Shown here piece after piece: positions 46,201 to 53,143 of a stretch of DNA of 64,000 nucleotides. The notes below the pieces were generated by a model. The model searched no databases and was not told the DNA's origin. It saw nothing but the letters and a program-made list of their open reading frames with translations. A program made the translations under genes and the position numbers. Source of the DNA: Pandoraea pneumonica (GTDB taxonomy: Bacteria; Pseudomonadota; Gammaproteobacteria; Burkholderiales; Burkholderiaceae). Within the stretch, counting starts at the first letter, position 1. Every line of letters begins with the position of its first letter. The stretch is from assembly GCF_902459645.1 (NCBI RefSeq), contig NZ_CABPSK010000001.1, positions 992,001 through 1,056,000 of the forward strand. Direction: 5' to 3'.

Positions 46201-46449
46201 ATGCTGCTCGGCACGGGCACCGGCTCGGAACTGCGACGCCCGCTGGGTCTGGCGATCATTGGCGGGTTGATGCTCAGCCAATTGCTCACGCTGTTCACCA
46301 CGCCGGTCATCTATCTCTACTTCGACCGCATGGCGGCCCGCGTGCGCGAGCGCCGGGAAGCCCGTCGGCTGAAACGCGGCGGTACGCCACCGCAGGGTCC
46401 GCAAACACCGAAGGCGCCGGATGAGCCGCCGACGGGAGATGCGCCGTGA
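43279..46449 (+). CDS. mdtB: RND drug efflux pump subunit (MdtB-like)
   Basis: 1056 residues, HAE1-type RND with twelve helices and two large periplasmic loops. Helix-1 motif FILRPVATWLLMIALVLVGL, proton-relay Asp401-Asp402 in FVVDDSIVMIEN, and C-terminal GIVKKNAIMMVDFAL are all present. In E. coli MdtB and MdtC form a heterotrimer (two B to one C) that exports bile salts, novobiocin and similar drugs; the gene order here is the same. Starts 46 bases after mdtA and overlaps the next pump gene by four bases. Confidence 0.92.
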   Translation: MNFSRIFILRPVATWLLMIALVLVGLVAVRVLPVSSLPSVDYPTIQVQTFYPGASPSVMATTVTAPLEVQLGQIPGLQQMISYSAEGSSVITLQFDLALNLDVAQQNVQQAINAANSLLPSGLPAPPTYAKVNPADQPIMTLAVTSKTLSLTQLQDAANNRLAAKISQVAGVGVVTLAGGNVPAVRVEADPQKLAAYGLNLDDLRTLLANVNVSQPKGNFDGPELDYTLDANDQISDPQDYLDTVIAYQNGSPVYLRDVAHVAKAAQDVERGAWFNKTPAIVLNVQRQPGANVIATVDQIKRALPQLEATLPAGMEVSVVSDSTGVIRSSVSDAAFELVLAVVLVVAVIFVFLRNVPATIIPSISVPVSLIATLAVMYELGYSIDNLSLMALIIATGFVVDDSIVMIENVVRYLEQGMPPLEAALAGAGQIGFTIMSLTISLIAVLIPLLFMGGVIGRLFGEFAVTLAVTIVISAIVSLTVVPMLCARILRAQEDRHPSRFERVSERLFDKTLAAYERGLRWVLDHQLLTLIVALITVALTVVLYVVIPKGLFPVQDVGVLQGITVADNSVSYSAMVKRQAALANEVLKDPDVTSITSYVGIDGINTTLNNGRFLINLKARDDRSETAAEIGRRLQQATAGVPGIKLYVQPAQDLTLDTTVSPNQYKFVLRGPDQATLAKYVPPLIARMKKITSITDVASDLDTSGLSIQVEVNRQLAARYGITPATIDNALYDALGQRIVSTIFQQSAQYRVILVAKPESLTTINSLGTIYLPSQTSASGQVPLSAIANLKVISTPLAISHLQQFPAVTVSFNLARDASLSSAVKEIRAAQQAVNLPPSIASSFQGAAQAFEDSLSSEVYLLIAALVAVYIVLGVLYESFIHPVTILSTLPSAGIGALLALMITGSDLDVIGIIGIVLLIGIVKKNAIMMVDFALDAERNQHKPPREAIFEASLLRFRPILMTTLAAMLGALPMLLGTGTGSELRRPLGLAIIGGLMLSQLLTLFTTPVIYLYFDRMAARVRERREARRLKRGGTPPQGPQTPKAPDEPPTGDAP

Positions 46450-49400
46450 ACATGTCGGCGCTCTTCATCAAGCGCCCGGTCGCCACCACGTTGCTGGCGA
46501 TCGCGGTGCTGCTGTCTGGCATTTTGGCGTACCTGCGCATGCCGGTGGCACCCCTGCCTAACGTGTCGTTCCCGGTGATCGCCGTGCAGGCAAGCATGGC
46601 TGGCGCCAGCCCGGAGATCATGGCCTCGACCGTGGCCGAGCCGCTTGAACGGCGGCTCGGCACCATTGCCGACGTGACCGAATTAACCTCGACCAGTACC
46701 GTCGGCTCGGTGTCGATTCCGGTGGTGTTCGGCCTGAACCGTGACATCGAGGGGGCCGCGCGCGACGTCGAAGCGGCCATTCAGGCCGCCCGAGCCGACC
46801 TGCCGACCACCCTGCGCAGCAACCCGAGCTATCGCAAGTTCAACCCGGCCGACACGCCGGTCATGGTGATTGCGCTCACCTCAGCCACACTGACCACGGC
46901 GCAACTCTACGATTCGGCCGACTCGATCATCCTGCAACAACTCTCGCAGGTGGATGGCGTCGGCCAGATCACGGTCGGCGGGGGTGCCCTGCCGTCGGTG
47001 CGTGTGGAACTGGAACCGGGCAAGCTCAATAGCTACGGTATCGGGCTGGAAGACGTGCGCGCAGCCATCTCGGCGGCCAATGCCAATAGCGCCAAAGGCC
47101 ATCTGGATCAGGGCGATCAGCGCTTCGAAGTCACGTCCAACGACCAGATCAGCAAAGCGGCGGGCTATCAAAACCTCGTGGTGGCCTACCGCAACGGCGC
47201 GCCCGTCATGCTGCACGACGTGGCGCTCGTGCGCGACAGCAACGAAAACATTCGCAACGCCGGGCTGTTCAACAACAAGCCGTCGGTGCTCGTGATCGTC
47301 TACCCGTCGCCGGGCAGCAACGTGGTCAAGACGGTCGGACAAATTCGCCAGATTCTGCCGCTGGTCGAAGCCACGCTGCCGAGCGACATCAAAGTCAACG
47401 TCGCCCTCGACCGCTCGGTTTCGGTGGAAGCTTCGCTCAAGGACACCGAGCGCACGCTGATGCTCGCGGTGCTGCTGGTGATCGGCGTGGTGTTCGTGTT
47501 TCTGCGCTCGCCGCGCTCGACGCTGATTCCTGCCGTAGTGCTGCCGCTGTCGATCATCGGCACCTTCGGCCCGATGTATCTGCTCGGGTACAGCCTCGAC
47601 AACCTATCGCTCATGGCGCTGACCATCGGCACCGGCTTCGTGGTGGACGACGCGGTGGTCGTGATGGAAAACATCGTGCGCCATCTAGAGTTGGGCGTGC
47701 CGCCGAAGGAAGCCGCGTTGCAAGGCTCGGCGGAAGTCGGCTTTACCGTGCTGTCGATGAGCCTGTCGCTGATCGCCGTGTTTCTGCCCATCTTGCTGAT
47801 GCCGGGCATCGTCGGTCTGCTGTTCCACGAGTTTGCTGTCACGCTCTCGATCGCCATCCTGCTCTCGCTGGTGATCTCGCTCACGGTCACGCCGACGTTG
47901 TGCGCCTACGTGCTGACGCGGGAATCGGCCACATCGGAAGCGCGTTGGTCCGTGTGGGTCGGCCGTCAGTTCGACCGGTTCCGCGACGCTTACGCGCGCT
48001 CGCTCTCCGCCGTGCTCGATCATGCCGGGCTCGTCGGGCTGGTGATGATCGCGCTGCTGGTCGGCAATGTGTTTCTGTTCCGGCTATTGCCCGCGACGTT
48101 CTTCCCCGAACAGGACACCGGCATTCTGATCGGTCAGATCATGGCCGACCAGAGCATCTCGTTCCCGGCCATGCGCAAGAAGCTTGAACAGCTACAAACC
48201 ATCGTGCAGACCGACCCGGCGGTGGCATCGGTGGCGGGCTTCACCGGCGGGCGCTCGCTCAATTCCGCCACGGTGTTCGTGCAACTCAAGCCGCTGGCCG
48301 AGCGTCATCTCTCGGCCGATGCGGTCGTGAACCGGCTGCGCCCGAAGCTCAACGCCGTCTCTGGCGCGCGCCTGTTCCTGCAAGCGCAGCAGGACTTGCG
48401 CGTCGGCGGGCGTCAGTCAGCGGCCGAATACCAATACACGCTCACGAGCGACGACGCCGACGCCCTGTACAAATGGGTGCCCAAACTCGTTGCCGAACTG
48501 AATAAGCACCGCGCGACGATGCTCGACGTCAACACCGACCTGCAACAAAACGGCTTGCAGATGTATGTCGAGATGCACCGGGCGACGGCAGCCCGCTTCA
48601 ATCTGCAACCGAATCAGATCGATAACGTGCTTTACGACGCGTTCGGGCAGCGCACCGTCTCGACCATCTACAACCCCATCAATCAGTATTTCGTCGTGAT
48701 GGAAGTCGCGCCGCAGTATTGGCAATACCCGAATTCGCTCAACCAGATTTACTTGAGTACCGCCGCAGGCAACGCGAGCGGCACGGCGCAAACGCAGATG
48801 TCCGGCAAAACCGTGAGCGGCGTCACGACGAAGACGACGGCCTCGGGCACCAACCCGCTCAACGCCAACGCGGTTGCCAACCAGCAGAACAACGCCATCG
48901 CCAACAGCCGGGGTGGCAATTCCAGCGGCAGCGCCGACAGTACGGCTGCCGAAACCATGGTGCCGCTCTCGGCGCTCGCCACCTTCTACCCACGGCACAC
49001 GGCCACGCAGGTTAACCACCAGGGCGGCATGGTCGCGGCGACGGTCTCGTTCAACCTGCCTGCGGGCGGCTCGTTGAGTCAGGCGCAAGTCGCGATCGAC
49101 GACGCCGCACGTGCCATCGGCATGCCCGCGTCGATCCACGGGGCGTTCGCGGGCGCCGCACAAGCGTTCTCGCAGTCGATGGGCACCGTGCCGTTGTTGA
49201 TTCTCGCGGCGCTGGGCGTGGTGTATATCGTGCTCGGCGTGTTGTACGAGAACACCATCCACCCGCTGACCATCCTCTCGACGCTCCCGTCCGCAGGTAT
49301 CGGCGCGACGCTTGCGTTGCTGATCTTCGGCACGCCGTTTTCGGTGATCGCCATGATCGGGATGATTCTGCTCATCGGGATCGTCAAGAAGAACGGGATC

Positions 49401-49733
49401 ATGATGGTCGACGTGGCGATTCAGTTGCAGCGCAATCAGGGCATGGACGCCAAGCGCGCCATCCACGAAGCGGCCGTCGTGCGGCTGCGCCCGATCATGA
49501 TGACCACAGCCGCAGCCGTGCTGGGCGCGGTGCCGCTAGCGATTGCGCTGGGGCAAGGGGCGTCGTTGCGTCAGCCGCTGGGGGTGACGGTCATGGGCGG
49601 GTTGCTGCTCAGCCAGATCTTCACGCTGTACACGACGCCCGTTATTTATCTGTATCTCGACCGGCTGCGCGAGCGCGTCGCGCGCTGGTCGAAACACCTG
49701 CCCTGGAACCGTCGCCAGAGCACGGAGGCTTGA
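46446..49733 (+). CDS. mdtC: RND drug efflux pump subunit (MdtC-like) with low-complexity insert
   Basis: 1095 residues, about 70 longer than E. coli MdtC. All RND landmarks are present: FIKRPVATTLLAIAVLLSGI, Asp401-Asp402 in FVVDDAVVVMEN and GIVKKNGIMMVDVAI. The extra length is a Ser/Thr/Asn/Gly-rich insert at about residues 772-836 (for example ASGTNPLNANAVANQQNNA) in the second periplasmic loop, between YLSTAAG and MVPLSALATF. Coupled to mdtB by overlap. It likely works with MdtB as a mixed pump. Confidence 0.92.
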   Translation: MNMSALFIKRPVATTLLAIAVLLSGILAYLRMPVAPLPNVSFPVIAVQASMAGASPEIMASTVAEPLERRLGTIADVTELTSTSTVGSVSIPVVFGLNRDIEGAARDVEAAIQAARADLPTTLRSNPSYRKFNPADTPVMVIALTSATLTTAQLYDSADSIILQQLSQVDGVGQITVGGGALPSVRVELEPGKLNSYGIGLEDVRAAISAANANSAKGHLDQGDQRFEVTSNDQISKAAGYQNLVVAYRNGAPVMLHDVALVRDSNENIRNAGLFNNKPSVLVIVYPSPGSNVVKTVGQIRQILPLVEATLPSDIKVNVALDRSVSVEASLKDTERTLMLAVLLVIGVVFVFLRSPRSTLIPAVVLPLSIIGTFGPMYLLGYSLDNLSLMALTIGTGFVVDDAVVVMENIVRHLELGVPPKEAALQGSAEVGFTVLSMSLSLIAVFLPILLMPGIVGLLFHEFAVTLSIAILLSLVISLTVTPTLCAYVLTRESATSEARWSVWVGRQFDRFRDAYARSLSAVLDHAGLVGLVMIALLVGNVFLFRLLPATFFPEQDTGILIGQIMADQSISFPAMRKKLEQLQTIVQTDPAVASVAGFTGGRSLNSATVFVQLKPLAERHLSADAVVNRLRPKLNAVSGARLFLQAQQDLRVGGRQSAAEYQYTLTSDDADALYKWVPKLVAELNKHRATMLDVNTDLQQNGLQMYVEMHRATAARFNLQPNQIDNVLYDAFGQRTVSTIYNPINQYFVVMEVAPQYWQYPNSLNQIYLSTAAGNASGTAQTQMSGKTVSGVTTKTTASGTNPLNANAVANQQNNAIANSRGGNSSGSADSTAAETMVPLSALATFYPRHTATQVNHQGGMVAATVSFNLPAGGSLSQAQVAIDDAARAIGMPASIHGAFAGAAQAFSQSMGTVPLLILAALGVVYIVLGVLYENTIHPLTILSTLPSAGIGATLALLIFGTPFSVIAMIGMILLIGIVKKNGIMMVDVAIQLQRNQGMDAKRAIHEAAVVRLRPIMMTTAAAVLGAVPLAIALGQGASLRQPLGVTVMGGLLLSQIFTLYTTPVIYLYLDRLRERVARWSKHLPWNRRQSTEA

Positions 49734-49735
49734 CC

Positions 49736-51262
49736 ATGAAACCGATGACACCACCCGCTAACGCATCGCCTCCCGGGGCAGCCATGCCCTCCCCGCGCCG
49801 TTTTTCACGCAACTTGCCGCGCCTGACGTTCGCTTGCCTGGCCAGTCTGGTGTTGCTCAGCGCTTGCGCGGTCGGCCCGGACTATCAACGCCCGGCCGTC
49901 GCCATGCCGACGCAGTTCACCGAGCTGGAGGGCTGGACGCAAGCCAAGCCGGATGCCGAAGGCCCCAAGGGCGAATGGTGGAAAGGGTTTCACGATCCGC
50001 TGCTCGACGAGTTGATGCCGCAAGTGGAGGTCTCGAACCAGACCGTTCGACAGAGCTACGCCAACTATCAGCAAGCGCTGGCGGAAGTGCGCGTCGCGCG
50101 TGCGGGGCTGTTCCCGTCGGTCGGCATCGACGGCTCGGCAACACGCTCGCGCGGCAGCGGTAGCGGTGCCAGCACCAACGCGGCGTTGGCTTCGCGCGGC
50201 GCGACGATCGTCAATGCGGCCTCCGCCGAAGGCACGGTCAGTTGGGCGCCAGACATCTGGGGCCAAGTGCGCCGCACCATCGAACAAAGCAGCACCACCG
50301 CGCAAGCCAGTGCTGCCACGCTCGCCAACGCGACGCTCTCGGAGCAGATTGCCCTGGCGAATGCGGTCATCGACTTGCGTATCACCGACGCGAACATCGC
50401 GCTGCTCAAGCAGACGGTCGACGCCTATACCGAGTCTCTGCGCGTGGTGGCGGATCAAGACCGCGCCGGAACCGTTCCGCCATCCGACGTCATCACGGCG
50501 CGCACGCAGTTGGAGAATGCCCGCTCGAGCCTGATTGCGCTCGGCGTATCGCGCGCGCAGTACGCGCATGCCATTGCCGTGCTGGTCGGGCGCAATCCGG
50601 AATCGCTGACCATTGCCCCCAACAACGCCCTGCCGACACTGCCCGACGTCCCTATCGGCTTGCCGTCCACGCTGTTACAGCGCCGGCCGGACATTGCCGT
50701 CGCCGAGCGGCAGATGGCGGCCCAGAACGCGGCCATCGGCATTGCCGTGGCGGCCTACTACCCGAACATCACGTTGTCGCTGTCCGACGGCTTCTCCGCC
50801 GCGCCGGTGGCCGGGCTGTTCAAGATTGCGAACTATGTGTGGTCGTTGGGGGCCAGTGCTAGCGAGACGATCTTCGACGCCGGCCAGCGCAGCGCCAAGG
50901 TGGATGCGGCGAAAGCGGGCTACGACGCTGCCGTGGCCAACTATCGCGGCACGGTATTGAGCGCATTGCAGGGTGTGGAGAACGATCTGGCGTCGCTGCG
51001 CATTCTGGAGCAGCAGTCGCAAGTGCTCGACTCGGCGGTGAAGGACGCCGCCGATGGCGCCCGTATCGCGCTCAACGAATATCAGGCGGGTACGGTCGAC
51101 TACACCACCGTGGTGACGGCGACGACTACGCAACTCAACACGCAGCAGAGTGCGCTAAACGTGCACGAATCTCGCCTGCTGGCGGCGACGGCGCTCATCG
51201 GCGATCTTGGCGGCGGCTGGTCGGACACCCAGCTCTCGGACAACGACGCGCCGAAGAAGTAG
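49736..51262 (+). CDS. outer-membrane efflux lipoprotein (NodT/OprM family)
   Basis: 508 residues from ATG 49736, which has GGAGG upstream; the TTG at 49730 is less likely. Signal peptide with lipobox LSAC (Cys44) followed by AVGPDYQRPAV, the NodT signature. Two TolC repeats follow (DELMPQVEVSNQTVRQSYANYQ and PDIAVAERQMAAQNAAIGIAVAAYYPNITLS), the latter typical of OprM-like factors. It supplies the operon with its own exit duct, whereas E. coli MdtABC uses TolC. Its stop lies one base from the convergent LysR stop. Confidence 0.92.
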   Translation: MKPMTPPANASPPGAAMPSPRRFSRNLPRLTFACLASLVLLSACAVGPDYQRPAVAMPTQFTELEGWTQAKPDAEGPKGEWWKGFHDPLLDELMPQVEVSNQTVRQSYANYQQALAEVRVARAGLFPSVGIDGSATRSRGSGSGASTNAALASRGATIVNAASAEGTVSWAPDIWGQVRRTIEQSSTTAQASAATLANATLSEQIALANAVIDLRITDANIALLKQTVDAYTESLRVVADQDRAGTVPPSDVITARTQLENARSSLIALGVSRAQYAHAIAVLVGRNPESLTIAPNNALPTLPDVPIGLPSTLLQRRPDIAVAERQMAAQNAAIGIAVAAYYPNITLSLSDGFSAAPVAGLFKIANYVWSLGASASETIFDAGQRSAKVDAAKAGYDAAVANYRGTVLSALQGVENDLASLRILEQQSQVLDSAVKDAADGARIALNEYQAGTVDYTTVVTATTTQLNTQQSALNVHESRLLAATALIGDLGGGWSDTQLSDNDAPKK

Positions 51263-51263
51263 G

Positions 51264-52127
51264 CTATACGGCCTCGCGCGCCAAGCGCTCACGCAACCAG
51301 CGCAGGAAATTGTCGAAGTCCGGCGGCGGTACGCCATCGCCGGGCAGTGCCATCAAGCCGAACGGCAGTTCCAAGAACCCCCATGGGGCGATCAACTGCC
51401 CTTCGCTGAGTTCTTTTCGCACCAGACGTTGCTCGACGAGCGCGACACCCAGCCCCGAGAGCGCGGCCTCGATGCAAAGATGCGTATGCGGAAACGCGAT
51501 CTCCCCACCCGTGCCAATCCTCTCTTTCGACTGACCATCCCAATACGTCCACGCACTCGACGTGAAGTCGTGCGTAATGCGGGTGCCGGACGCCGCACGG
51601 CTCGCATAGCCGGGCGCGCACACCGGCCCGAAGGCCACAGGCGCCAGCCGGATCGCGCGCTGGCGATCGGCTTCGGGGTACGACGTGAGATCCCAGGCGA
51701 TCACCAAGTCGGCCCCTTCGCTGCGAATGCCGCGCGCGGAGGTCATGGACAAGCGAATGCCGATGTCGGGGTACTGACGATAAAAATCGGCCAGATTCGG
51801 CACCAGCCAGCGCATCGCGAACGTTGCGCTGCAAGCCACGTGCAATCCGGCGCGCTGCACCTGCGTGCGAATCCGGGTGTAGCCCTGTTCCAACTGGTCG
51901 AAAACCGAGGTGACGAGCGCGTAGAGACCATGCCCATGGGCGTTGAGCTTCAAGCCAGTGCCGTCCTTATCGAACAAGGGGGCACCGACGTGCTCCTGAA
52001 GCAGCTTGAGTTGACGGCTGATCGCCCCGTGCGTTCGGAACAACTCCTCTGCGGCCTTGGTGACCGACTGGTGCCGGGCCGTGGCCTCGAACGCGCGAAG
52101 CAGCGATAACGGGGGTAGATCCCGCAT
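51264..52127 (-). CDS. LysR-family regulator (GcvA-like)
   Basis: 287 residues. The N-terminal RDLPPLSLLRAFEATARHQSVTKAAEELFRTHGAISRQLKLLQ matches the GcvA subgroup of LysR regulators, with PLFDKDGTGLKLNAHG after the helix-turn-helix. The effector domain has LVIAWDLTSYPEADRQR and LCIEAALSGLGVALVEQRLV. It is divergent from a methyltransferase gene, its probable target. A 17-base inverted repeat lies just upstream of its start. Confidence 0.9.
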   Translation of the reverse strand: MRDLPPLSLLRAFEATARHQSVTKAAEELFRTHGAISRQLKLLQEHVGAPLFDKDGTGLKLNAHGHGLYALVTSVFDQLEQGYTRIRTQVQRAGLHVACSATFAMRWLVPNLADFYRQYPDIGIRLSMTSARGIRSEGADLVIAWDLTSYPEADRQRAIRLAPVAFGPVCAPGYASRAASGTRITHDFTSSAWTYWDGQSKERIGTGGEIAFPHTHLCIEAALSGLGVALVEQRLVRKELSEGQLIAPWGFLELPFGLMALPGDGVPPPDFDNFLRWLRERLAREAV

Positions 52128-52139
52128 GACAACTTCCTT

Positions 52140-52156
52140 CGTTAAATAAACTAACG
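52140..52156. promoter_or_regulatory. possible LysR binding box CGTTA-N7-TAACG
   Basis: Perfect 5+5 inverted repeat of the T-N11-A LysR type, 13 bases upstream of the LysR start, in the LysR-methyltransferase intergenic region. Confidence 0.5.
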
Positions 52157-52249
52157 GATATGACGAAAAAACTCGATTTTCGAAGTGTATCTCACGCCCT
52201 ATCCTTTCTCGTCATGTACTGTTTAACAACACCGGAAGGGGTAGCGTGA

Positions 52250-53026
52250 ATGGATAAGCGATTTAACGATGGAAGTGCTGGCGATGCCAACTACGGCACG
52301 ATCGGCATGGGTTACACCAACTACCGGCAACCCGAGCCGCATATCGAGGCGTTTATCCGGCAGGCCTTGGGCGACGCGCGGACCGTGCTGAACGTTGGCG
52401 CGGGGGCTGGCTCGTACGAGCCTGTCGACCGTGAAGTCGTCGCCGTGGAGCCATCCGAGTCGATGCGCGCGCAACGCCCGGCGCACTTGCCCGTCGCCAT
52501 CGATGGCGTGGCGCAGCGCCTGCCATTTGCCGACGCGACCTTCGACGCCAGCATGGCGACGTTCACCGTGCATCAATGGCCCGATCTCGCTGCCGGATTG
52601 CGCGAAATGCGACGCGTGACGCGCGGCCCGGTGCTGATTCTGACCTGCGCCCCCACTCGCCTGCATCTTTCGTGGCTGGCCGACTATGCGCCGGACATGA
52701 TCGCCGTCGAAGCCCGCCGTTATCCCACCATCGCCGCCATCGAGGAAGGATTGGGTGGGCGCGTGGACGTGCAGCCCGTGGAAATTCCACTAATGTGTAC
52801 GGACGGCTTCAGCGAAGCGTATTACGGACGCCCGGAGCGGCTGCTCGAACCGGGTGCGCGCCGCGCCAATTCAGCGTGGAGTTTTGTCGAACCCGGCGTG
52901 GAAGCGAAGTTCGTCGAACGCCTGAGGCGCGATATCGAGAACGGCCTGTGGGACAAGAAGTACGGGGCGCTGCGCACACAGCCATTCTTCGACGGCTCAC
53001 TGCGCTTGATCGTCGGCCATCCGTAA
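52250..53026 (+). CDS. class I SAM-dependent methyltransferase (Methyltransf_11 type)
   Basis: 258 residues. Motif I is VLNVGAGAGSYEP (residues 46-58), followed by VVAVEPSESM (acidic loop) and LPFADATFDASMATFTVHQWPD, the UbiE/Methyltransf_11 pattern. The C-terminal half is less conserved and may bind the acceptor. Substrate unknown; similar proteins methylate small metabolites. Divergent from the GcvA-like LysR gene. Confidence 0.87.
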   Translation: MDKRFNDGSAGDANYGTIGMGYTNYRQPEPHIEAFIRQALGDARTVLNVGAGAGSYEPVDREVVAVEPSESMRAQRPAHLPVAIDGVAQRLPFADATFDASMATFTVHQWPDLAAGLREMRRVTRGPVLILTCAPTRLHLSWLADYAPDMIAVEARRYPTIAAIEEGLGGRVDVQPVEIPLMCTDGFSEAYYGRPERLLEPGARRANSAWSFVEPGVEAKFVERLRRDIENGLWDKKYGALRTQPFFDGSLRLIVGHP

Positions 53027-53103
53027 TTACCCTTTCCTAGTAGACCGAACTTCGCTTATGCTTCGCGGGAGTCACCCTCGTCTCGCCGATCCCTGCGGTA
53101 TGT

Positions 53104-53118
53104 CGTGACCCGGTCACG
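53104..53118. promoter_or_regulatory. palindrome CGTGACC-C-GGTCACG upstream of the ATPase gene
   Basis: Perfect 7+7 inverted repeat with a one-base centre, 26 bases before ATG 53144. Possible operator or leader hairpin; its regulator is unknown. Confidence 0.4.
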
Positions 53119-53143
53119 GCAGCCGCCGTACCGAGGTCTCCTG

